From JAVBTR01 sp031556065 (GTDB lineage: Bacteria > Bacillota > Clostridia > Christensenellales > Aristaeellaceae): a stretch of DNA of 64,000 bases. Both the position numbers and the translations under genes were made by a program. This document shows positions 35,586 to 42,933 of this stretch, piece after piece (within the stretch, counting starts at the first letter, position 1; every line of letters starts with the position of its first letter). Location of the stretch: positions 62,001-126,000 of the forward strand of contig JAVBTR010000022.1 of the NCBI GenBank assembly GCA_031556065.1, written 5' to 3'. The notes beneath the pieces were generated by a model, which was given only the letters and a program-made list of their open reading frames with translations, was not told where the DNA came from and searched no databases.

Positions 35586-36686
35586 ATGTATAAAACCCCA
35601 TTGGATTACGCCAAACAAGGCGCGGATACCCTTTTGAGCAAATACACTGTGGATACCCTCCCCCCTGCAGGCCGTTTTCATTACCATCAAGGGGTTTTTC
35701 TTTCGGGTGTTCAGCGTACCTTCAATTTAAGCAAAGAACAAAAGTACGGCGATTATATTAAGCAATGGCTGGATTTCCACATCGATGAAAATGGCCGCAT
35801 TCCTACCTGCCACGACGATCAGTTCGACGATATGCAGCCCGCCATACTGCTGTTCGACCTGTATAAGGAAACCAAGGAAGAGCGCTATAAGACCGTTCTT
35901 GATCACTTCGCCCAGGTGGTGGATATGTGGCCCAAGAACGCCAAAGGCGGCTTCTGGCACAAGTTTTTCAGGCACAACCAAATGTGGCTGGATACCCTTT
36001 ACATGATCGGGCCCTTCATGGCCATGTACGCTGACATGTTCCATAAACCCTACTTTTACGAAGTGATCTTCCAAAACATGAATCTCATGCGCCAAAACAT
36101 GACAGACCCGAAAACCGGCCTTTTGTTCCACGCCTGGGACGATTCCAAAGTAGAAGCCTGGGCCAGCCCTATTACCGGCACCTCCAGTGAATTCTGGGGC
36201 CGGGCCATCGGCTGGTATGCCGTATCCATTATGGATATCTTGGATTACATCCCTTCCGATCATCCCCGCCGGGCAGAATTCATTTCCGCCCAAAGGGATA
36301 TCTTAAACGCCCTGATTCGCTACCAGGACAAAGAAACCGGCCTTTGGCACCAACTGGTAAACCGTGTGGGCCAGGAGGGCAACTGGCTTGAAAACTCCTG
36401 CTCCTGCCTGTACACCTACGCCCTGGCCAAGGCCATGGAAAAGGGGATTCTCGATATCTCCTACGCCCCTTACATGCAAAAGGGCTTTAAGGGTGTCATC
36501 GATACGCTGGATTTTCAAGGGGAAGACCTTCTCCTTTCCAAGGTCTGCATTGGCACGGGGGTTGGGGATATGCAGTTCTACTTCGACCGTCCTACTGTTA
36601 CCAACGACCTGCACGGCATGGGCGCATTCCTTTTGATGTGCACCCAGGTCCAATCCGCCTGCGACGCATTGGATTTACAAGTGTAA
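35586..36686 (+). CDS. Glycoside hydrolase family 105/88 (unsaturated uronyl hydrolase)
   Basis: 366 residues forming an (alpha/alpha)6 barrel; no signal peptide, so it is cytoplasmic. Landmark patches are HYHQGVFLSGVQ near residue 37, HDDQFDDMQPAILLFDL near 78 (two Asp at the usual catalytic positions), MWLDTLYMIGPFMAMYA near 132, and FHAWDDSKVEAWA then FWGRAIGWY near 180-210. GH105 enzymes remove a 4,5-unsaturated galacturonic acid from products of pectin or rhamnogalacturonan lyases. A weak GAGGT sequence is the ribosome site. Its pairing with the CofE-like gene is unusual. A terminator follows at 36697. Confidence 0.88.
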   Translation: MYKTPLDYAKQGADTLLSKYTVDTLPPAGRFHYHQGVFLSGVQRTFNLSKEQKYGDYIKQWLDFHIDENGRIPTCHDDQFDDMQPAILLFDLYKETKEERYKTVLDHFAQVVDMWPKNAKGGFWHKFFRHNQMWLDTLYMIGPFMAMYADMFHKPYFYEVIFQNMNLMRQNMTDPKTGLLFHAWDDSKVEAWASPITGTSSEFWGRAIGWYAVSIMDILDYIPSDHPRRAEFISAQRDILNALIRYQDKETGLWHQLVNRVGQEGNWLENSCSCLYTYALAKAMEKGILDISYAPYMQKGFKGVIDTLDFQGEDLLLSKVCIGTGVGDMQFYFDRPTVTNDLHGMGAFLLMCTQVQSACDALDLQV

Positions 36687-36696
36687 AAAAACAATG

Positions 36697-36728
36697 AAAA
36701 AGGGAGGGTGCTGATGCCCTCTCTTTTT
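36697..36728 (+). terminator. Intrinsic terminator after the GH105 gene
   Basis: AAAAAGGGAGGG, loop, CCCTCTCTTTTT then ATTTT: 12 pairs with one mismatch and a T-rich 3' side, 11 bases past the stop. Confidence 0.8.
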
Positions 36729-36801
36729 ATTTTGCAGGAATAGTCCTTCATTTAATCGAAATAGTATAGGATAAGGCCGTTTAGGCGAAAGGAGCGCGCT
36801 C

Positions 36802-38235
36802 ATGCAAGATACCATACTGGTTATAAACCAAAACGATAGCCAAACCAGGGCCATCGTCAAAAAATTGCGTGCGGAGCAGATTTGCGCATTGATGGTACCA
36901 GGAGATGTGAGTCCCGAAGCCATTGAAAAAGCCGAGCCCCTGGGGCTTATTGTCGCCGGAGGGGATTATGGCCATGCCGACACGCCTTTTAATGCCAAAT
37001 GGCTTTTATGCGGGCGGCCTATATTGGCCTTGGGCGACGCAGCCCTTTCGCTGCTGGTGGAACTAGGCGGCCAATTAAGCCCTGAGCCTCTGCCTAACGG
37101 GCTGCACCCCATTGCTGCTGTGGAAACGGCCATCGCCCATCAATGGAGCGAGAATGAACGGTATATCGCCAATGTCTACCCCCTTCAATTGTGTGAAAGC
37201 TTGGAGGCCTGGGTACGGGTAGGCGAGCATTGCGTTGGTTACGCCCACCGTACACTGCCCCTTTTCGGCTTGCAAATGCATGTGGAGCAAAACGACATGG
37301 ACGCCGCCCAGGTGCTTGCTTCCTTCGCCATGGATGTATGCCGCTGCCAGCCCCTGTGGGATTCTGAACGGATTATCGAGGACGCGGTGCATAACATCAG
37401 CGAAAAGGCTGGTGAAGGCTCTGTTCTGCTGGAATTATCCGGCGGGGTGGATAGCGGCGTATGTGCCCTCCTTGGGCACCTGGCCATGAAGGAAAAACTT
37501 CAATGCTATTTTGTTGATACGGGGCTTTTACGTCCTATTATTTTAGAAGAAACCCTGGCCTTTTTCCAAGAAATATTAAGCCTTCAGGTACATATTGTAG
37601 ACGCCAAGACCCGCTTTTTTGAAGCCTTGAAGGGTGTAAATACGCAAAGCGAAAAGGCTTATACCATCAATTCCCTTCTATGCGATATTCGGCAAGAGCA
37701 AAAGGCAAGGTTTGGGGCCAATATGGTGCTCAGCACCATCAACAGCTCCGATCTGATGACAGGCGAAGCCGAAAGTGCCGATTGCCACGGTGTTGGAATT
37801 GATGCCCCCATCGCCCAGCTGTTTAAAGACGAAGTGCGCCGATTGGGCGAAAGCCTGGGGCTGCCCCCCGCTATCTATAACCGCCAGCCTTTCCCGGAAA
37901 CTGGCCTGGCCCTTCGCATCTCCGGCCCGGTGGATGAAAAAAAGGTGGCGCTTTTAAACCATGTAGATCAGATTTTCTTAACAGAAGTGGAGCAAAATGG
38001 TCAGGCCAAGCGGCTTTGGCAATATTTTGCTATGCTCATGCCCATGGGGGATCAATACCTGGCTTGTTTGCGGGCTGTAAACCTGGTTGATGGCACAAAG
38101 GCCCAGGCCGCCCGGTTGCCTGCTGAATTATTGGAGCAGGTGGCTTCAAGAATCCTGGAAGAGGTGCCCTGTGTGGTCCGTGTTATGTACGAATATACCA
38201 GTCAGGATTGCGCTTCCGATATCCAATGGCCATAA
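36802..38235 (+). CDS. GMP synthase-like protein with inactivated glutaminase domain
   Basis: 477 residues; GuaA is normally about 510-525. The order is a class I amidotransferase-like domain (1-180), an ATP-pyrophosphatase domain with the P-loop LELSGGVDSG near 211-220, and a GMP_synt_C-like dimerisation domain (FPETGLALRIS near 371, end region RVMYEYTSQDCASDIQWP). In the N-terminal domain the nucleophile context GICYGMQ of active glutaminases reads ALGDAAL, with Gly in place of Cys, while the later His-Glu pair (MHVEQND near 159) is kept. Typical GuaA QPFPGPGL reads QPFPETGL. So the protein cannot use glutamine by the usual route; it could use free ammonia or a different nucleotide. It precedes a metallophosphoesterase that overlaps it by 10 bases and a dipeptidase. 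Confidence 0.8.
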   Translation: MQDTILVINQNDSQTRAIVKKLRAEQICALMVPGDVSPEAIEKAEPLGLIVAGGDYGHADTPFNAKWLLCGRPILALGDAALSLLVELGGQLSPEPLPNGLHPIAAVETAIAHQWSENERYIANVYPLQLCESLEAWVRVGEHCVGYAHRTLPLFGLQMHVEQNDMDAAQVLASFAMDVCRCQPLWDSERIIEDAVHNISEKAGEGSVLLELSGGVDSGVCALLGHLAMKEKLQCYFVDTGLLRPIILEETLAFFQEILSLQVHIVDAKTRFFEALKGVNTQSEKAYTINSLLCDIRQEQKARFGANMVLSTINSSDLMTGEAESADCHGVGIDAPIAQLFKDEVRRLGESLGLPPAIYNRQPFPETGLALRISGPVDEKKVALLNHVDQIFLTEVEQNGQAKRLWQYFAMLMPMGDQYLACLRAVNLVDGTKAQAARLPAELLEQVASRILEEVPCVVRVMYEYTSQDCASDIQWP

Positions 38236-39059
38236 GCATTCTTATTATTCTTGTGGTGTTTATGGCTTTGGGGCTTTACCAGGGGCTGAAAACCACCCAC
38301 TATAAAATCGCAAATCCAAAGATAAATACCCCTCTGCGCTTCGCCTTAATCAGCGATCTCCATAGTCATACCTGGGGCGAAGGACAGCAAAAGCTGATTC
38401 GCATCGTCAAAAAAGCGGCTCCCGACGGCATCCTGCTGGCGGGAGATTTGGAGGACCCAAACGGCGATCCCCTGGCCGCATACACCCTTGTAAAGGGCAT
38501 TTCCCCTTTAGCGCCATGCTATTATGTTACCGGCAGCCACGATATGCTCACCTGGGACCTTCAAAGCGTGCTGGACCGTATGACAGCCGCAGGGGCCGTT
38601 CCTTTGAGGGAGGAACGGGTAAACCTTACTTTAAAAGGCAGCCCGATGGCCATTTCCGGGGTGGATGAACCTTTTATGGCCTACATCCAAGGGAAGGCCA
38701 CCACGAAAATCCAGCAGGCCGATTTCTATCTTCATATGCTGGAAGACCTGGAGCCTCTTTCCAAAGACACTTTTAATCTGCTCATTGCCCACCGCCCGGA
38801 GTTTTTCGATGCTTACAGCCATATGGGGTTCGATCTGGCCGTAACCGGCCACGCCCATGGAGGACAGGTACGAATCCCCTTTATTTTAAACGGTTTGTAC
38901 GCACCCGGCCAGGGTTTTTTCCCTAAATTTGCTTCCGGTCTTTATAAAAAAAATGGTTTTACCATGATCGTCAGCCGGGGGCTGCATTTCAGTTGGATCC
39001 GGCCAAGGTTTTTTAACCGCCCGGAAGTGGTGATTATCGATTTGCTGCCAAAGGAGTAA
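38226..39059 (+). CDS. Membrane-anchored metallophosphoesterase (YkuE-like)
   Basis: 277 residues from ATG 38226, inside the end of the previous gene; a TTG at 38208 is less likely. One membrane helix (1-20) is followed by the calcineurin-like fold: RFALISDLHSH near 36 (Asp-x-His), GDLED near 70, GSHD near 95 in place of the usual GNHD, and GHAHGGQV near 220. These are the metal ligands of the family. YkuE-type enzymes act outside the membrane on phosphoesters, pyrophosphates or lipid A-like substrates. A second, related protein lies at 58205-59092. The Asn-to-Ser change in the GNHD motif may lower activity. Confidence 0.82.
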   Translation: MAISILIILVVFMALGLYQGLKTTHYKIANPKINTPLRFALISDLHSHTWGEGQQKLIRIVKKAAPDGILLAGDLEDPNGDPLAAYTLVKGISPLAPCYYVTGSHDMLTWDLQSVLDRMTAAGAVPLREERVNLTLKGSPMAISGVDEPFMAYIQGKATTKIQQADFYLHMLEDLEPLSKDTFNLLIAHRPEFFDAYSHMGFDLAVTGHAHGGQVRIPFILNGLYAPGQGFFPKFASGLYKKNGFTMIVSRGLHFSWIRPRFFNRPEVVIIDLLPKE

Positions 39060-39063
39060 TTTT

Positions 39064-39960
39064 ATGCTTTTATCCGACACCCATTGCGACACCCTGTATG
39101 AAATAGGCGTACAGGGAAATTCGAACACAGCTGTCACACAAAAAAACCTAGAGGAAGGCGGCGTAACCCTTCAAGTCATGGCCATGTGGACAGGGCGGGA
39201 CGGAAACAAGGGCGATGTGGACGGCATAATCAAAAAAGAATTGGCCGCCTTTCATCAACTTCTTAAGCAGGGCTACACCCAGGTTTTAAGCCCCGCAGAG
39301 CAAAAAGAAGGCCAGGTGTCCATCATGCTCTCCATCGAAGGGGGCGAGGTGTTCGAACCGGGGCTTTATACGGTAGAAGAATACCACCGCCTGGGGGTGC
39401 GCATGGCCGCCCTGCTATGGAACAACGAAAACAAAATCGGTTTCCCTGCCAAAGCGCAAACCAGCCAAGGCCTTACGGATTACGGCCTTGAAGTGGTTAA
39501 AGAAATGCAACGGCTTCACATAGCGGCGGATGTATCCCACCTGAACGATCAAGGTTTTTACGATATTTTTCTTAAAACCCATCGACCCCCCATGGCATCC
39601 CATTCCAACTGCCGCAGCCTGCGCAACCATTTTCGAAACCTGACAGATGATCAAATCCGCCTTATGATTCAAAATGGCGGTTATATCGGTATAAACTTTT
39701 ACCCCTATTTTTTGACAGATGACCGGGCTGCCCTGGAAAACGTGGTTCAGCACATCGATCATGTGTGCCAGCTGGGCGGGGATCAAATCGTAGGCTTCGG
39801 TTCGGATTTCGATGGCATCGAGATCGCCCCTATCGGCCTTGAGGGCCCGGAAAAGTTCCCGGATTTGCTGGCGCTATTAAAGAAACGGGGCTATTCCCAG
39901 GAAGCCATTGAACGCATTGCCGGGCAAAATTTGATCGACTATTTTAACCGTATAGCTTAG
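39064..39960 (+). CDS. Membrane dipeptidase family (peptidase M19)
   Basis: 298 residues. M19 metal ligands are all visible: SDTHCDTLYE (residues 4-13) with His-x-Asp, SIEGGEVF with the bridging Glu near 85, DVSHLND near 156, ASHSNCR near 177 and FGSDFDGI near 240. This zinc enzyme cleaves dipeptides, including those with D-residues. It has no signal peptide. It sits 4 bases after the metallophosphoesterase stop, so they form an operon with the GMP synthase-like gene. The strongly structured element at 39964 follows the stop at once. Confidence 0.9.
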   Translation: MLLSDTHCDTLYEIGVQGNSNTAVTQKNLEEGGVTLQVMAMWTGRDGNKGDVDGIIKKELAAFHQLLKQGYTQVLSPAEQKEGQVSIMLSIEGGEVFEPGLYTVEEYHRLGVRMAALLWNNENKIGFPAKAQTSQGLTDYGLEVVKEMQRLHIAADVSHLNDQGFYDIFLKTHRPPMASHSNCRSLRNHFRNLTDDQIRLMIQNGGYIGINFYPYFLTDDRAALENVVQHIDHVCQLGGDQIVGFGSDFDGIEIAPIGLEGPEKFPDLLALLKKRGYSQEAIERIAGQNLIDYFNRIA

Positions 39961-39963
39961 TGC

Positions 39964-40188
39964 AAACCTTCGCAACCTAATGGTTGCGAAGGTTTCAGAC
40001 CGCCGGCAAACTCTGTTTGTCGGGGGCTGACAGCTTTTCAAGAAAGCGACAGATGCTAGGAACCAAGGCGGCATAAGGGGATGAGCGTACACGGTGTACG
40101 TGATTCTCCTTTGCTGCCGCAGGTAACACCGCAGACGGCGCTTTGTTGAAGAGCTGAAACCTCCGCAACCTAATGGATGCGGAGGTTT
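39964..40188. repeat. Rod-like structured element flanked by near-identical hairpins
   Basis: Two hairpins of 14 bases per arm, 39964-39995 (perfect) and 40157-40188 (one mismatch), flank 161 bases and differ mainly by T/C and A/G exchange, with the loop TAAT the same in both. Between them: a hairpin CCGGCAAAC/GTTTGTCGG, a 20-base outer arm CAGCTTTTCAAGAAAGCGAC that pairs with GGCGCTTTGTTGAAGAGCTG (17 of 20), an inner stem built on GGCGGCATAAGGGGAT and ATTCTCCTTTGCTGCC, and a tip CGTACAC/GTGTACG. The outermost TTTCAG and CTGAAA also pair. The whole unit looks like a long rod with a central bulge, on either strand. It could be a non-coding RNA or a mobile element; neither is proven. The 3' hairpin contains the ribosome site of the next gene. 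Confidence 0.6.
40181..40185 (+). promoter_or_regulatory. Ribosome site of the ABC ATPase gene, inside the hairpin at 40157-40188
   Basis: GGAGG is 9 bases before the ATG at 40195 and is fully paired with CCTCC (40160-40164) in a 13-of-14 stem. In transcripts crossing the element, translation should be off unless the hairpin opens. Confidence 0.6.
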
Positions 40189-40194
40189 ATCAAT

Positions 40195-40842
40195 ATGATA
40201 GAGTTAACTAATATTACCAAATCCTACGGCGATACAGCCATTTTAAAAGATGTGGATTTGTTCATCAGCCGAAACGAATACGTGGCCATTATTGGCCCAT
40301 CCGGCTCGGGCAAAAGCACGCTGATGAACCTGCTTGGCTGTCTGGACAGGCCTGAAACCGGCAATTACCGCCTGGATGGGGAAGCTGTTTACAGGCTGGC
40401 TCCCAAGGCTTTATCCCGCCTGCGGGGAGAAAAGATCGGCTTTGTGTTCCAGGGTTTTCAGCTTTTAATGAAGCTGACCGCCCAAGAAAACGTAAGCCTG
40501 CCCCTGATGCTAAAGGGCGTGCCCCAACGCCAGCGGATGGATATGGCCGCCGCAGCCTTAAATGCTGTGGGATTAGGCAGCCATCTTAACCACCGGCCCC
40601 ACCAGCTTTCTGGCGGCCAGCAGCAGCGTGTGGCCATCGCCAGAGCCCTGATCGGCAAGCCACCCCTTATTTTAGCCGATGAACCCACCGGAAACCTGGA
40701 CCCTATCTCCACAGCGGAAATACTTGGGCTATTCGAAGCCCTGCACCAAAAAGGCCATACCATTGTGCTCATCACCCACGATGAAAAGGTGGCTCAAACC
40801 GCCCAGCGGCGGATTCGGGTCAGTGACGGAAAAGTTCATTAA
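40195..40842 (+). CDS. MacB/LolD-type ABC transporter ATP-binding protein
   Basis: 215 residues from ATG 40195 (an ATG at 40177 would lie in the hairpin and lacks a ribosome site). Walker A GPSGSGKST (34-42), Q-loop FVFQGFQL near 89, signature LSGGQQQR near 142, Walker B LILADEPTGNLDP near 160 and H-loop LITHD near 196 are intact. The AP-GNLDP form and short length fit the MacB/LolD/FtsE-like exporters that pair with an FtsX-type permease. No permease follows; the next gene is htpG after 100 bases, so this is an orphan ATPase. Confidence 0.9.
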   Translation: MIELTNITKSYGDTAILKDVDLFISRNEYVAIIGPSGSGKSTLMNLLGCLDRPETGNYRLDGEAVYRLAPKALSRLRGEKIGFVFQGFQLLMKLTAQENVSLPLMLKGVPQRQRMDMAAAALNAVGLGSHLNHRPHQLSGGQQQRVAIARALIGKPPLILADEPTGNLDPISTAEILGLFEALHQKGHTIVLITHDEKVAQTAQRRIRVSDGKVH

Positions 40843-40846
40843 TTTG

Positions 40847-40873
40847 TTAGCACTCGTGCTTGACGAGTGCTAA
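40847..40873 (+). promoter_or_regulatory. CIRCE operator for HrcA
   Basis: TTAGCACTC, nine bases, GAGTGCTAA: a perfect copy of the CIRCE inverted repeat bound by the HrcA repressor of heat-shock genes. It spans the -35 of the htpG promoter. Confidence 0.95.
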
Positions 40874-40888
40874 CAAAAGTGGTAGAAT
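40860..40888 (+). promoter_or_regulatory. htpG promoter
   Basis: TTGACG (40860-40865), 17-base spacer, TAGAAT (40883-40888). The -35 begins within the CIRCE spacer and ends in its right arm, so HrcA binding should block RNA polymerase. Confidence 0.8.
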
Positions 40889-40943
40889 GTGCCTTGTACA
40901 CTTTCACTTAGCGCACTGAACAATATCAAGGAGGCACTTTATC

Positions 40944-42803
40944 ATGGCAAATCAACAAGGCAATATTTCCATACATGCGGAAAACATCATGCCGGTCATC
41001 AAGCGCTGGCTGTACTCGGATAAGGATATTTTCATCCGCGAACTGGTATCCAATGGGGTGGACGCCGTCACCAAGCTAAAAATCGCCCGCCCAGACATTG
41101 AAGACGATTTTAAGGTCCAGGTCAATGTCAACAAAGAAAATGGCACCCTCTCCTTTTCCGACAACGGCATCGGCATGACAGATGAAGAGGTGCAAAAGTA
41201 CATCAACCAAGTGGCCTTCTCCGGGGCGGAAGAATTTTTAAAGAACTACCAGCAGGAGGGCCAGGAGAAGGGCGGCATTATTGGCCACTTCGGCTTGGGC
41301 TTCTATTCCTCCTTTATGGTGGCCAAGAAAGTCCGTATCGACAGCCTTTCCTTTACAGACGGTGCCAAGGCCGTTTCTTGGGAAAGCGAAGATGGCATGG
41401 CCTTTACCATGGGCGAAAGCGACCGCACCCAGCGGGGCACCACCATTACCCTGACTATCTCCGAAGATGAAACAGAATTTTTAGACACCTACCGTGTCCG
41501 GGAAGTACTGAACCGCTACTGCGGCTACCTGGCCGTACCCGTTCTCCTTTTCGATGAAAACGAAAAGCCTCACGAGCATAAGGACAAAGATGGCAATGTG
41601 GAAAGCGTTCACCAGCCCGAACCCCAGCAGATTAACGATACTAAGCCTCTGTGGCTTAAAAACCCCAAGGATTGCACCGACGAAGAATACCGTGAATTCT
41701 ACAAAAAAATGTTCCATGAATTCGAAGATCCTCTTTTCTGGGTGCATTTGAACGTGGATTACCCCTTCAACCTTAAGGGCATCCTTTATTTCCCAAAACT
41801 CAAACAGGATTTCGGCTCCAAGGAAGGTGAGGTCAAGCTCTTTGCCGGCCAGGTCTTTGTTGCCGATAACATCAAAGAGATTATCCCCGAATTCCTTCTT
41901 TTGCTCAAGGGCGTGATCGACTGCCCCGACATCCCCCTGAACGTCAGCCGCTCTTTCTTGCAAAATGATGGCTATGTGCGCAAGATTTCCGCCCACATCA
42001 CCAAGAAGGTAGCGGACAGGCTCACAGGTCTATTCAATACCGACCGTCCTGCCTTCGAATCCTATTGGGATGATATCTCTCCCTTTGTGAAATACGGCTG
42101 CATCAGGGATGATAAGTTCTTCCAAAGCGTGAAGCCCATCCTTCTTCTTAAAACCACCGACGGCGCTTACTACACCTTCGATGAATACAAGGCCCGCAAC
42201 GAAGGCAAGGTGGAAAAGAAAATCTACTACACCACCGATTACAAACGCCAAGCCGCCTCTGTGAACCTGTATACCGCCAAGGGCATCGATGTGGCCCAAT
42301 TGGATACTCTCATCGATATGAATTTTATTTCCTTCATGGAATATGAAAAGGGCGAGCAAAATCACGAGTTTGTTCGCGTAGACGCCGACTTAACAGGCCT
42401 TACCGAGGAAACCGACGAGGGCAAGGACCTGGACGAAGAACAGCTCTCCAAGCTCTTTAAGGATTCTCTATCCATGCCTGAGTTGGAAGTGAAGCTCCAG
42501 GCCCTTTCTTCCGATTCGGTTACCGCCATGCTTATCGAAGACGAACAAATGCGCCGCTTCAAGGAAATGAGCCGGGTTTATGGCCAGGATTTTAAAATGC
42601 CCGACAAGTTCACCCTGGTGCTCAACCGCAAGTCCCCCACGCTCCGCTCCCTGGCTGCCCGTGAGGAAGACGAAACCACCACTCTCCTTATCCAGCAGCT
42701 ATACGATCTGGCCAAGATCGCCACAGCCCCCCTGGAAGCCGACGAGCTTTCCGCCTTCCTAACACGCAGTGCCAAATTGGTGGATATGCTGGCTGGGAAG
42801 TAA
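40944..42803 (+). CDS. htpG: Molecular chaperone HtpG (Hsp90)
   Basis: 619 residues, the usual bacterial length. The ATP-binding GHKL domain shows FIRELVSNGVDAVTKL near residue 27 (the usual form is ELISNASDA), DNGIGMTDEEV near 77, and IGHFGLGFYSSFMVA near 113. The middle domain has NVSRSFLQND near 340. The Ser/Ala-to-Gly and Ser-to-Val changes in the first motif are conservative. It has a CIRCE operator and an AAGGAGG site 11 bases before the ATG, so it is regulated by heat through HrcA. The hairpin at 42824 follows the gene. Confidence 0.97.
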   Translation: MANQQGNISIHAENIMPVIKRWLYSDKDIFIRELVSNGVDAVTKLKIARPDIEDDFKVQVNVNKENGTLSFSDNGIGMTDEEVQKYINQVAFSGAEEFLKNYQQEGQEKGGIIGHFGLGFYSSFMVAKKVRIDSLSFTDGAKAVSWESEDGMAFTMGESDRTQRGTTITLTISEDETEFLDTYRVREVLNRYCGYLAVPVLLFDENEKPHEHKDKDGNVESVHQPEPQQINDTKPLWLKNPKDCTDEEYREFYKKMFHEFEDPLFWVHLNVDYPFNLKGILYFPKLKQDFGSKEGEVKLFAGQVFVADNIKEIIPEFLLLLKGVIDCPDIPLNVSRSFLQNDGYVRKISAHITKKVADRLTGLFNTDRPAFESYWDDISPFVKYGCIRDDKFFQSVKPILLLKTTDGAYYTFDEYKARNEGKVEKKIYYTTDYKRQAASVNLYTAKGIDVAQLDTLIDMNFISFMEYEKGEQNHEFVRVDADLTGLTEETDEGKDLDEEQLSKLFKDSLSMPELEVKLQALSSDSVTAMLIEDEQMRRFKEMSRVYGQDFKMPDKFTLVLNRKSPTLRSLAAREEDETTTLLIQQLYDLAKIATAPLEADELSAFLTRSAKLVDMLAGK

Positions 42804-42823
42804 TAACGAAATATTTAAGCTAT

Positions 42824-42869
42824 GCGAGAAACCCTTTCTTGTTTTGCAAAACAAGAAGGGGTTTCTCGC
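42824..42869. terminator. Strong hairpin between convergent htpG and AraC-type genes
   Basis: 22 bases per arm (GCGAGAAACCC... with AAAACAAGAAGG...) with a single wobble, immediately between two convergent genes. Neither side has a clear T run, so it may work as a roadblock or processing site more than as a classical terminator. Confidence 0.55.
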
Positions 42870-42933
42870 GCTCTTCCCAAAGAAGAAAACCTGTATTGGC
42901 TGCCTCATCAAAGAAGCAACTGAAGCTATTTAA

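Noticed and set aside
39964..39995. Simple intrinsic terminator after the M19 dipeptidase
   Set aside because: The stem is strong but is followed by only three T residues, and the same hairpin recurs at the other end of the element, so it belongs to a larger unit.
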